Origin: Strongylocentrotus droebachiensis
Lineage: Eukaryota; Echinodermata; Echinoidea; Camarodonta; Strongylocentrotidae
Assembly: GCA_035222895.1 (NCBI GenBank)
Contig: JAVYIG010005287.1
Span: 1-64,000 of the forward strand
Direction: 5' to 3'
DNA: 64,000 bases
Below the pieces are notes generated by a model, which saw only the letters and a list, made by a program, of their open reading frames with translations, searched no databases and was not told the DNA's origin. The first letter of the stretch is position 1. Every line of letters starts with the position of its first letter. The translations under genes and the position numbers were made by a program. This document shows positions 46,590 to 57,915 of the stretch, in pieces.

Positions 46590-49500
46590 ATGGAAATCCA
46601 AGGACAAGGTAATAATTGCAGTACTGGGTATAATGTTTATCGACGAGTACGACTTACGTCTTTGATTTTGATTGTGCAACTTGAAAGTCTGCATGATCAT
46701 GATCCAGCATTCCAGTGAATACTGAAACTAGTAAGAGGCGCCTCGATCGAGGCGGGCGGGCCTCGACTGCCGAGAGTGAAGGATGAAATGGGAAGGGAAA
46801 CTCATGAGAATGTCATGGAACTGGAGGAGAGTGAATGAAACACTAATGAAAGCTAGATATATTGTCCTCTATACTAGATCTAGTACTTTTGTCGAACTAG
46901 ATCGATCTAGGCCTAGAATTAAAAAAAAAAGGAATTTTACAATTAAGGTGTCTAGATCTATACTCGACTCTAGAAAGTCTAGATTCTAGATCTAAAAGTT
47001 AGAACAAATATCAATAGAACCTCTAGTAGAAGTTGAACTTTGTCATGTTTGTAAGTTGCAGTGTGGGAAGGAGAAATTCATTTTCTAAAGACAAACTAAA
47101 AAAGAAAATTATTACTTAAAAAATAATATCAGCATAAACTAAAATGTGGAATAACAGGATATGTGAAAGTCATCACCTTGAACTATGAAGCAGCACTTAC
47201 AATGCACTGGAAGAAGAAGAAGAAACTTTCTACATCATGTACAAACAAAAACAAGATTTTTTATTTTAATGAGCTAGCTAGCTAGCATAGCTAGCTGCAC
47301 AGTGACAATGTGAACAAAATATATGGATGATTGTATTACTAGGAGAAAAAGGAGATCATGAAGGAGAAGGAAGAGGAGGAAGGAAATAAGGAGGGTGATG
47401 TATGAGAAGGGAAACAAGAAGATAAGAAGGAAGAGTAGGAAGAAGAGGAGAGTGTACGTGTGAAAAGAGAGGAGGAGAAGAAGAGGAAGTATACTCTAGC
47501 AAGGTGAGAAGAAGAAGAAATGGAAGAAAAATAAGAGATCTAGCAAGTATCAGAATGCAACTAGACTCTTGTAGAGTCACAGTATTGGCTTACAATTACA
47601 ATGAAAAAAGAAAGTCATATTTTGTGTGTACATGTAGGCGCTTGCAAGTAAGTCAGCGGGCATGATTTTGCCATCTGTATGATCTGGAGTAGTATTTAAA
47701 GTAACAGGTGCACATTCCAAAACAGATTCTTATAGAACAGCTGAGTGTAATTAGTTACAGATAAGCAGAAGGGCTGTAATCCTAAGTTGTGAAAATAAGA
47801 TGTTATTATCTTGCATATGTAGTTTTGAAATGTACATTCATGTACATAACAACAATAAATTTGAAGGAATATTAACACAGGGAAAAAGAAATGAAAATTG
47901 AGTTAGAGCAGCAAAGGCACAAGCTCTGCAATGAAATTTAGAAGAGAAGGGATGTTGAGAGAGAGAGAAAGAGGAGATCCATGCATGTACATAAATCTAC
48001 ATTGCCTGGAGAGAGAGAGAGAAAGAAAAAGTCTAAGATAATAATAAATAATAATTAGATCAAATATAGTGCAGCTACTATGTAAATTATATTCTACTGT
48101 GCTGTGATGAAAACAAAACTTCTAACAGTGTCAGACACACAACAACAAATAATCTATTCAAAAGCTCCTGAAAACAAGTGCGTCTTCATAAAAACTTTTG
48201 TGTATAGTGGTAGGCAGATAATCACTTTAAAAAATCATAACATAAAAGCCTCACCTTTATTAACCTTTTGACTTAAAAAAAAACTTTGAAATGCGTTGTC
48301 ATCTCCTTGAATCATTAAAAATTAGCGGTTGATACTATTCTCTGAATTTATTCATGGTTAAACAATAATGATTTTGCTGTGTTCCTTGTTTTATTGATCT
48401 CAAAACATGCATTCATTCATTGCCTTCTGTATTCCTTGTATCTACTTTTTTTTTCACAGATGAGTTGAGAGATCCAACATTAGAAGAGCTTGGTTTACAT
48501 CCCCACTGTCTGAACTGCTTCACCAAACGCTGTAATGTCTCTGCTCAACCGGGGGTATCGTGTGCACATATCTACTGCCCATTCAAGTGAGTCAATGAAC
48601 GAACACACTGGGTACCAGTGGCGGATCCAGGGGGGGGGGCCCGGGCCCCCCCCCCCCTTGAGAAAAAAATCATGTAAAATCACGCGATTTTTACATTTTT
48701 GGGGGGTTGGGCCCCCCCCCCTGGCGCTCAAGGGGGGGGTGCAAATTTTAAAATTTCCGAGGACCAAAAAAAAAAAAAAAAAAATGTGCTCACTACCGTT
48801 TTTCAAGAGTTTTTTAAATTTATCAAGATTTTTACTTTGTTTAATATCATTGTCTAGGTCATTCCATAACTTAATTCCATTACAACGTAAGGAATTTTGA
48901 CTAATTGTAGTTTTGGGAAAAAATTCGCCATAAATAAAAGTTTTTTTAAAAACAGGTGTGGTGCCTATTTTCATCAGTGCAAGGCCGATGACCACAGCGA
49001 GTTATGTCAAAACGTCAAGACAGAATGTCTGAACTCTGAACTTGGTTGCCAGGCGATAATGAGACGCGCTCTATGCATCAACCATCTCCAGCAGTGCCCT
49101 GCCCATGTCGTCATGTGTGGCCAGGTATTTAAATGTAATTTCAATTTATGGCCATTACAAGAAGTGGGTTATTGATGTAGATAAAATGCTCATGCAGTAC
49201 CCTTTACAGCTCATTTTATGTATGTTATTACCAAAGAAGAAAAAAAGCCAGCCAGTCACTCAATAGTGTCTGACAGTGAAGTCTAGCAAGTAAACGGGTT
49301 TCCTTTCACAATCTGAATATACTGCTATCGTTTAAATTTCACAGATAGGACATATATATGACATATTCATAATTCCTGCAAAGTTCTACAAAATTTGATG
49401 TTGGCTCCAAGAAGATGACCATTGTCATCATTTCATTTAAATTGGGTTTGTGGATACAGAGATGACTGTCAGTGTAAGGCTAGTCCAGGCCACGAATTGA

Positions 49501-52500
49501 ACAATACTTGAGAAAAATACGATACATGAAAATAGATGACATTCATTGAAAAATGTGTTCCAACATTGTAAAGTTTAATATTAGATGAGGTCTTTATAAA
49601 GGAAACACTCCCTTGATTTACATGTACATGTGCATGTACATTATAATCAAACTATCAAACTGGTCATTAGACAGAATCATCAAGAGACTATGTGAAAAAT
49701 CAAACAAATTGCTGAGATGGCATGGATAGAGGACACATAAGATGTAGACAAAGTGGGATCAGACATTACGCCACCAGATTATGGTTAGGGATTAATCAAG
49801 GTTCAGGTTAGGATCATGGTTTATATTGTGGTTTATTTAGGGATAAGTGATTAGGGATCAGGGTCAGGATCAGGATTAGTCAAGGTTCAGGTTAGGATTA
49901 GGGTTTTTGGTTAGTTAGGGTTAGGGTCAGGATTAGTCAAGGTTCAGGTAAGGATCAGGGTTTTGGGTTAGTTAGGGTCATGGTCAGGATCAGGATTAGT
50001 CAAGGTTTAGGTTAGGGTCATGGTTAGGATGATGGTTAGGGATTAGTCAAGGTTAGGGTCAGGATCAGGATTACAGTATGATTATGGTTAGGGTCAGGTT
50101 TAGTGTAAGGGTTACACGTGTAGTGGTTATACATGTATACTGTGGTTGTCTCTTGCAATCTCTGTTTTTGTATCTTCTCTTGAGTAGTCAATAGCAAGCG
50201 ATGATTGTGATGGTCATGATCATGAGTGTGAGCCTGTCCTTGGGGTGTGGAAGGAGCAACGTAGAGCCTTGATGGAACCTGCAGAAGAAGAGGGAACAGC
50301 GGGGTCAGCAGAGGTCGGGTCAAAGGGCAAAGAGAAGAAAGAAGGGGATGGTGGGGCTGGGAAGAAGGATGAAACAGACAGTGCAGGGAAGAAAGATGGT
50401 GAGTGAAGTAAATTAGTTTTCCTACATTTACTTTTTACCTGCTGTAAGTGGTTGGAATGATGCAAATTATGAAAAGTCTGCATTCTTCTTGAAATTCAAC
50501 ATGTTTGCATGATGTTTTTAGGTTTTATACCCTGTATGTTGTGAAGCAGATTCTGTTTGAATATTAACCATGAAATATGGTAATATGATTTAGAACTTTT
50601 AGGGTCAAGAGGTCAGAGTCCAAAGATCAAAGGGTTTAGAGAGTGTAAAAGATCTCAGTACAGTATTATGTTACTGTACAGACCAATTGAATATATTTTG
50701 TACGAATTTGGCTCAAATGCTTTTTATCTTGTCAGGCTAGACTGATTAAATTTTGTATTCAAAAGGTCAAAGATCAAAGTTTCAAGTTATTAATGATGAT
50801 TGGAAATATTATGTGGTGGCCAAACACGATTGACTATTAATTTAATAGGTGGGGCATATTGGGGACATACACAGTCACCATTTTTAAGCAAAGTGTCCAC
50901 AAGTGTTGCTAATCTATCTACATTTTTATGTTGTTTCTTATATTGTGTATGTTCAGAAGATGCAAAGTCCTCCTCAACGCCCAAGCCTCAGGATCCTCTC
51001 CACACCGTGCCTTGGCAGCTGAGGGATCAGGGGATAGAAGGAGAAGGGGAGCAAGACGGGGAAGAGGAAACAGCCCCGCCCCTCTCCCCTCCTCCTCCTC
51101 TCTCCCCTCCCCCCGTCTTGCCATCCCCAGACGAGCCCGTGCAACTCAGCCTCCTGCCTTACAGGATCCTCCAGGAGATTGGGCTCCACCTGGACCGGGA
51201 GGCGCTCCATGAGCTGGCCCTCACTTCCCTCTTCTTCAGGGAAGTGGCCGCATCCCTCCTCCGCAAGAAGGGACTGGTGGAAACGAGATGGAAGAAAGAG
51301 GATGACAAATGGATGGAAGATGGAAGGGTAAGTTGGGGAGGGGATGAATAATTGAGAATTGAGTAGAATCTCCCTTTTTTTTTAGTGGGGGGGGGGGGGG
51401 GGGGGCGGGATACAAATTGCGAACAATACCTACTTCAGGTGGTTACACTAAAGCATTCCATGTAAGGAAAATCTGAAATGGGCCAATCAAAATGGTTCAC
51501 TGCTACTCGGATGATGTTATGTTTCACTTATCTATTAAAAAAAAAAAATTAAACACATATACAGTTCGTCCCAGAATACCGCCCGCCAAATGACTTTTTG
51601 GTTTCCTCTCTTCAAATTAATTTTAATCACTCATGCGTGAAATATGCACTATATGAGTTGCATTAAATGGAAGAGGAGGATCTAAGCTTTCCAAATAGGT
51701 GTCATTTATCAATTATAATTGTGATTAATTTAAATGGTAAAACATCAATATAATTCTCGGTTTCGTTTTTTCTGGGACGCACTGTATAACAAAAATTTAT
51801 GGAGCACACAATGTAAGAATGTTGAAGTGTACACCCATATCAGAGAAAGACAACGGTGACAAAATACAGCTAGATCTACAAGCAAGCATGACCCTACCAG
51901 AAGAATATGAACTCTCCGCATGAGAAATAGAGGAGCAAATATTCCTTTTCTGTATGGGTCTGAAAAAAACACCAGATGGGAGAAGACGAGCCACAACAAT
52001 ATGTCATTTAGTTTTAAAGGACCAGTTTTGGAAACTCCCCCTCTCAAAAAATGAAATGGAAGCTCTTATTACCAATCATGTGAAAGAATATGTTTTCACT
52101 TATACATGATGATACAAATTTTGCCAGGAAACTGCCTACTAATTGATATATTTGGTAAATTATTATATCTATCCGGACTGGATAGATATAGGGTAGTCCC
52201 ATATACATCTTTCTGTGTACAGTGCTTGTGACTTTACCAAGACTGGGCCAAATTTTGTTATCATTTTGATGATTCCCGAGCCTAGCTTGCAGTACACACT
52301 AATACTTATATACTAGATGATCAACCTTTTCTGATCGATTCCACAATGTTTCTTTCACAATGCAATCGCATGACCAGAACTGGTATATATAGTGTACCTT
52401 TAAGAAATATTTTTTAAATATTTTATTTTTATTTTTTTAAGCTTGCCCCAAACCATTATGCAGATTAGATAAAACTTGAGGCAAGACTGTGGCCGAAGAT

Positions 52501-53706
52501 CTGGGCCCGGTCTTTTAAACAGTTGCGATTAATCACAACTAATTTGTGATTGATATCAAATGCAGCTATGTAGGAGACCGCAAACTTGCGATTGTGGCAG
52601 ACTAATTGCTGTTTAGATTCAGATTCAAATCCAACCACATTATGAAATAATGCCTTACAATGAATTCAATGTCAATTCTCTGACCATGAATGAAAAACAA
52701 TAATGAGTAAAATGATATACATGCCCAGGATAGAGTACCGAAGTGTGACGTCATATTAGCCAAAGTGTCAAGGTAGCTGGTTCCAAACAATAGGGACTTT
52801 TAGATTTTCACGATGAGAATGTGGACTGCTCGTGTGACATCCTTTTAAAGGGATCCGGTAACTTTGTCTCAGATTCGGAAATAAAATTCTGGATTTAGCT
52901 CATGATACGATTATAATTATAAACCTTTAGGTCAGCAGGAACCCTGTGACTTTTACAAGCCGATCGCCTGTCTGATTATTAACATATTTATGATTGGAAT
53001 TACAAATTTTGAAAACCGTTCGCCTGACGGTTTTCATAACACTACAGTCTATTGGGGAAAACGAGTATGGTAAAACCGGTCACTCAAAATTTTTTACTTT
53101 TTTGAGGCACTTCTTGATCATTTTGAAGCGCAATTTGTTTAGGGCTTCAATATTACATCATATCACAGACACTGATAACATGTAGGGCCGTGTATCTCAG
53201 ATTTAATATTGTTAAACGATCCCTTTAAAAGGACATCACATCGCCTTAAAAGAATGTCACACGTCGTAGTCCACGTTCTCTAATGGCGTTGTGCATGATC
53301 ACATCAGCACCAAACATTGAATTTGCCCTGCTCCAGCCCGTTGCTTGAATGATGTCGCGGTGAACCTCATGCACAGCCTCAGTTGATTGGAACTAGTCAC
53401 CAAGACGACGAGCAAATAAAAAAATTCTTATCAAACATGTTTGAAGTGTGTGTACACATGGAACAATTAATTAATCAGAGCTGGGGTGTAAAAGATATGC
53501 AATTTTAAAGGTTTGGGGTATAATGTACCTACATGTATAAACTCCACATTTATAAAATGCCGCCCAAGAATACTGAACAGACCATGTACAGTATGAAAGA
53601 ATGTATTATCACATATTTTGTGTTTTCTTTCTCATTTTGTTCGTACCTTTTACAGGTTTGGCGTTATGTCCCGGCACATCTCAAACCAGAACCGAAGGAA
53701 AGTTAG
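46590..53706 (+). CDS. Compact FBXO30/FBXO40-like F-box protein (6 coding exons)
   Basis: Coding exons: 46590-46608, 48460-48586, 48956-49124, 50188-50398, 50957-51327 and 53656-53706 (stop TAG 53704-53706). All have GT/AG borders and matching phase; the sum is 948 nt, or 315 residues. Residues 20-105 hold a Cys/His-rich TRAF-type zinc-finger region (HCLNC, SCAHIYCPFKCGAYFHQCKADDH, ECLNSELGC, CPAHVVMC) very like the N-terminus of FBXO30/FBXO40. Residues 106-235 are an acidic then proline-rich linker. Residues 237-281 fit an F-box (LSLLPYRILQEIGLHLDREAL), followed by W-rich C-terminal residues ending VWRYVPAHLKPEP. F-box proteins recruit substrates to SCF ubiquitin ligases through SKP1; the substrate is unknown. 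Vertebrate FBXO30/40 exceed 700 residues, so this version lacks the long central region. The 7-codon first exon is the least certain part. Confidence 0.85.
47276..47296. repeat. gctagcta microsatellite
   Basis: A short run of gcta units in intron 1 of the F-box gene, followed by GA-rich sequence (47340-47530) that creates meaningless open frames. Confidence 0.7.
48608..48783. mobile_element. G/C-run transposon remnant with cagtggcggatccagg end
   Basis: Begins 22 bases after the donor of the exon ending at 48586. The start cagtggcggatccagg resembles the hAT-type ends seen at 2677 and 42414 (cagtggcgtag). The inner part matches the block at 41490-41600. Confidence 0.65.
48784..48955 (-). pseudogene. 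Non-LTR reverse transcriptase C-terminal fragment abutting an exon
   Basis: On the minus strand it encodes VFKKTFIYGEFFPKTTISQN, then LRCNGIKLWNDLDNDIKQSK and a lysine-rich end. This is the conserved tail of non-LTR retrotransposon polymerases (NSLR..G..LWN.LP..IK). The recognisable homology runs up to within a few bases of the F-box gene acceptor at 48954-48955, so the pyrimidine tract of that exon lies in retrotransposon-derived sequence. Confidence 0.8.
49126..49410 (-). repeat. Dispersed repeat, inverse of 13934-14240
   Basis: Starts at the donor of the F-box gene exon ending at 49124 (tttaaatgtaatttc...) and matches the MFSD10 intron repeat in inverse orientation (tgtctgacagtgaagtctag; atgacatattcataattc). 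Non-coding. Confidence 0.7.
49785..50110. repeat. ggttaggg/tcaggat-rich minisatellite
   Basis: Diverged units of about 60-70 bases built from gtcaggatcaggattagtca, aggttcaggttaggatca and ttttgggttagttagggt. ttaggg occurs several times but never as a clean telomeric array. It lies in intron 3 of the F-box gene. Confidence 0.85.
51562..51784. mobile_element. Mariner-like MITE (223 bp), uninterrupted relative of 4730-6806
   Basis: Ends cagttcgtcccagaa and ttctgggacgcactg are inverse, with TA at 51560-51561 and 51785-51786. The body matches the arms of the foldback at 4730-6806 (aatcactcatgcgtgaaata; gaggatctaagctttccaaa). It lies in intron 5 of the F-box gene. Confidence 0.85.
52014..52405 (+). 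repeat. Dispersed 400-bp repeat, copy 2
   Basis: Same orientation and order as 9663-10063 with about 10-15 percent differences by eye and a small unrelated stretch near 52175-52195. Ends in tgtacctttaag. In intron 5 of the F-box gene. Confidence 0.8.
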
Positions 53707-53772
53707 AGCTAACTGTACTCATATTTCATATTTGAAATATTCTTTTTAAATAAAAGATACGGGGAGAATAAA
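53707..53772 (+). terminator. Candidate polyadenylation signals of the F-box gene
   Basis: AATAAA at 53749-53754, 43 bases after the stop codon, and a second at about 53767. A 3' untranslated region this short is possible but unusual; distal sites may be used. Confidence 0.45.
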
Positions 53773-55367
53773 ACAATTTGTAATTCAGAATTGTTAGTTT
53801 ATTGAATTTGGTGTCTAGGCAACTATGTATGAATGCAGATCTTAGAAATTAAAAGCAATATATTGTATTTTTATGGTCCAAATACATACGGATGATCAGA
53901 ACAGGCACAGTACTTACAGGATAATTGTTTTAAGATTAGTCTCACAAATAGTTTTAAAAAGATCTATATTTGGATGCTATAATCATGAGTTTGAAATATT
54001 TCTAAGGCAGCACTTGAATTTTCTTTAAAATGAACGAGCAGACCTCAATACTTATTCACTGACTTTACCTTGTCATGTGCAGTGAATTTCAGTTCCTATG
54101 TTATGAACGGGTTATTTTGATACCGAGCACGGCAATGTCTTTGATATTAAATACATGTGAAGTTGGGACTTTTCATAGAATTTTGATTGTTTAAGCTGTA
54201 ATGATTTAAATTTCTTTGATTTACATGTACTGGTAATGGAAAAAAAGAAAGAAGGAATTACAAGTAACGGCCATTACACTTTTTGAATCTTTTCATTAGA
54301 TAGGCTCATCGTATCCCCCTTTGGATATAATTTTAGGCACATCTTTTTTGAGGGCAGGCTGACACTTTAATAAAAGGTCTTGGAAAGAGGAAGCATTTTG
54401 TCTTTTAAAATTGTAATAATGCATAATAAAATCAGATAAGGTACATGTAAATGACACTTACTTAGCTTAATCTATTAGTATATATGTTTATTTAACAGCA
54501 TTACACTAAAGACCCTATCCAATGAAAATACAACTTTATATCAATGGAAAGCTGAATGAACGTAGCATACAAATCCAATATAAAACAATCAAAAATATTG
54601 TCACTTCCAGTATTGCAAAAAAGCCAATTAGAATAAGATGTGGACCCGGTCGGCTCACCCATATAGCTGAAGCGATTAGCCTTGCTTAATTAATACAAAG
54701 TTGTTGTGAATATGCGTACTCCACGTAAGATGATGTCATCAAGTCGATTGCTAGTTTTTAGGTTGACAACTCCCGATTTTCAAAGCTTTAGATTTCGATT
54801 TTTCAGTGAGCAGTAACTCCTCTGACAGAAAACTAAATAGCATATACATTTGTAATCAATATTATTGTAATCTATGGCTATAAGCTTTTCGTTTATATAT
54901 TTATCTATCTATGATTCATCTGTCTCCATTTTTTACTTCCGATAGGGTCTTTAACCTTTGTATACATGTATTTATTTATACTCCTATCATAATGCACGGT
55001 TAGTGTGTAGGTGTTTTGAGTGACCAATGGATATTTATGTTTTACTGTCATTTTATACATTTCTGAATTTTCATACAAGGTGCTATTTAATCTTAGATGA
55101 AATGTATTTTTGTTCTTATGTTTCTAGTCATAAAATGTATTCAAACATTGCTGTAGTTTGATGGTTAGTTTTACCTGAATGTTGAGAAAGCATTGTATGC
55201 TTGTAAGTAAGCAACCAGGGGACAGACGGCTTTATGTACTCTCCGAGGGACTTGGTAAAGAGGATTGATGCCTCACCAACAAGCACTAAGGCATTGACTT
55301 AGTTTCGAACCCGGGACCATCACGTCTTCTTCATAGACTTTGGCCGGTTTTTATTGCAACAGTAGAG
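53773..55367. other. Intergenic, nothing recognised
   Basis: AT-rich sequence with no splice-consistent exon. A stretch near 55220-55325 (gggacttggtaaagagg, ttcgaacccgggaccatcac) resembles a diverged inverse SINE head. Confidence 0.45.
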
Positions 55368-55645
55368 GTGTCGTGATCGAGTGGATATGTCACCAGACTG
55401 TTGATCACGAGGTCTGCGGTTCGAGTCCCGCCGCGGCACTAATGTCCTTTGGGAAGACATTAATCTACTTTTGCCACACTCCACCCAGGTGAGATAAATA
55501 GGTACCTGGTAGGATTATTCCTTGAAATGCACTGTGCGCTGATAACGGCTGCCGGAGCTAAAGCTAGGGTAATAATTTCCAAAGCTCTTTGAAAGCGCAT
55601 AGAGACGTTATTTCATAATGTATTATACGCTTTACAAGAACTGAT
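55368..55645 (+). mobile_element. tRNA-derived SINE (head with GTT anticodon-like loop)
   Basis: 55368-55440 is 73 bases and tRNA-like: acceptor arms pair (gtgtcgt with gcggcac, allowing G-U) and a B box ggttcgagtcc is present. The anticodon stem has mismatches, so it is not a functional tRNA. The body that follows (gaagacattaatc, gtacctggtaggattattcc, gcgcatagagacgttatttc) runs to about 55645 and is typical of an SINE. Confidence 0.8.
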
Positions 55646-57486
55646 ATTTGACAGAATATTTGGCATTGGTAAAGTGCTTAGCCAACTTCAGTATTTCGTT
55701 GAAGGTTCTGGCTTTTATTAGTATTTTACTACAAGTTTAAGACAGCTTACAGACAGGCTTAAAGTGTACCAATCGCCAGCAAATATTTTGTTCCCTATGT
55801 AGTGAGTAGTTCCATATTCAAAGTATGAGTTTCTTATATGGCTTTTATGTAAAGCGACTTAATGATAAGCTAAATAGTTAATAAATTAGTGACATAATTT
55901 AAGTATTGAATACAGGTCCGGGATTTTATGTAAAGGGATTTGATGACATCAGTAATCAAAGTGATGTCACATCATTTTGTTAGTGATGTCAAATGTCACA
56001 CCCACTTGTAAATTATTATCCTATAGAGAGTTCAATTAAAAATGTATATGCAGGAGAATTTACAAAAAGCATTGCAATACTTGAGAACTTTGATTCGACC
56101 TATGTTCTTGTCGTCAGCAAAGATGCATATAGCCATGTATCTAGTTAAGCATGTTTTCTGCATTGTACAGTAATAGTATATTCGAATTGGTATTAGAAAA
56201 AAAAAAGGTTTTGGTTGGAAGATTTCTGGCAAAATTATTATTATGAGATATGTCAAAAGAGGAGTTGAAGTTATGTTTTTAGACCATTTAATTAAAAAAA
56301 TGTATGGGAACCACACCACCACACCCATAAAGTATGGCATAAAACATGCCATAATTTTCTAATAATTTCCATCGGAATATAATCCCATTGCTTGTTTACC
56401 GGTACTTGGTTTGATCCTTGCAAAACTTTTAGTGAATGATGATTCATGTCATTTCGAATCTTTGATATTTATATTATTCATGGCCTTAATGTATCATATG
56501 TCAACCCAAATGTGTATGAAAGAAGTGCCAAAAGTGACTTAAATGGGAAATAGGAATTTTGTATTGATTTGCAACTAATATGACATAATATTAGAATCTT
56601 AACAGGTTAGTTTTGTGTTCAAAACATTGTATTTTTTATAATCTGGTAATGTACTTACAATATATTTGCACTTTCATACATGTACATTTTCCATGTAATT
56701 GTACTAATTTATTTTAGAGAAATTATTTACTTGGCTGACCAAATGTATATGTTCATGTAGCATATCATTAGACGTACCTATACATGTGTCTAGGCAATTT
56801 ATTTCACCTTTCCCTGTAATTATATAAACCCAATTAAACTGTATCTGTAATTATAATTTAAATGATGTTTATCTCTAAATTAACCACATTTGTTTGCATC
56901 AGCCTATTCATTATACAACAAAATTGAAATGATAGCAGTGATATGAAATGGACTTCCATCTACCCGCCCTCCCCTCCCCTTCCCCATCTTTTGAAAGTAA
57001 GGCTATCCTGTAGAGTTATTCTCTTTTGACGGCAACTTCAAATGAATAAGTTATTGAAGAGGATACGACTTGTTTATATCGGTGATTACTGTTGGATATT
57101 GATGAATTCATTAACCAATTATCAAGCACAAACCCCCAAAACAGATTCCTTAGAGGGTTATGGGGATCAGTAACTTGAATGACGATACAACAGTTATGTG
57201 CAATCATTCTTAAAAATGCAATAATAATGTAAAGACAAGTACATGAAATTGCCATTACGTTTATTGAAAAATATGAAACTGCCATTAAAAAAAGGTTACA
57301 AAGGTCTTCCAATAGTAGCAGAGAATAATGCTATATAATTTTACAACATTGTAGAAATATAAATTTATTAGTATTATAGATGTCTAAATATGCTTTGTTT
57401 TGTATGTATTAATGATATTTATAAACTTGTTTGGGAACCATATTTTAGGTAATGTCCGTCTTTCTGTTTTTTCTCCTCCAAATTTC
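55646..57486. other. Intergenic, nothing recognised
   Basis: AT-rich non-coding sequence without recognisable genes or complete elements. Confidence 0.45.
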
Positions 57487-57498
57487 AATCTCTCTTTA

Positions 57499-57533
<35 letters not shown>

Positions 57534-57622
57534 GTATATATACATTGCCCCCCCCACCTCTCTCTGTCTTTCTCTCTCCCCCTCTCTCTCTCTCTCTCTC
57601 TGCCCCTTCCTCTCTCTCCCAC

Positions 57623-57667
<45 letters not shown>

Positions 57668-57715
57668 CTGTCGCCCCCTTCTCCCCCCTCTCTCTATCTT
57701 TCACTCTTTCTTTTT
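57487..57715. repeat. CT and AT microsatellites
   Basis: (tc)n tracts alternate with two (ta)n tracts (near 57523-57542 and 57652-57668). Two sub-blocks of about 110 bases are similar, so the whole was duplicated. They give long meaningless open frames. Confidence 0.9.
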
Positions 57716-57784
57716 GCCTCTTTTTATAAGCACATACTCTGAGGTAGGAGAATATGAAGGGGAGAGACTGACATATATCTAGAG

Positions 57785-57915
57785 AATGAAGGGGTGTAGA
57801 GAGAGAGAGAGAGTGAGAGAAAGATAGAGGAGGGGGTTGAGAGAGAGAAAATAGTATAGGTCCATGGTGAGAGAGATGGAATGAGCGAGAGAGAGAGAGA
57901 GAGAGAGAGAGAGCA
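57785..57915. repeat. GA microsatellites, inverse to 57487-57715
   Basis: (ga)n tracts at 57797-57815 and 57888-57912. Together with the CT tracts 100-300 bases to the left they could form a long hairpin. Confidence 0.85.

Noticed and set aside
48495..48995. A 166-codon minus-strand protein
   Set aside because: A chimera of antisense F-box gene exon, G/C-run transposon sequence and a retrotransposon tail; only the last has protein homology.
50036..50323. Minus-strand frame ending in repeated TLTLT/NHNH peptides
   Set aside because: Antisense to the F-box exon and the ggttaggg minisatellite.
55368..55440. A tRNA gene
   Set aside because: Length, acceptor pairing and B box fit, but the anticodon stem has mismatches and the sequence continues into an SINE body.
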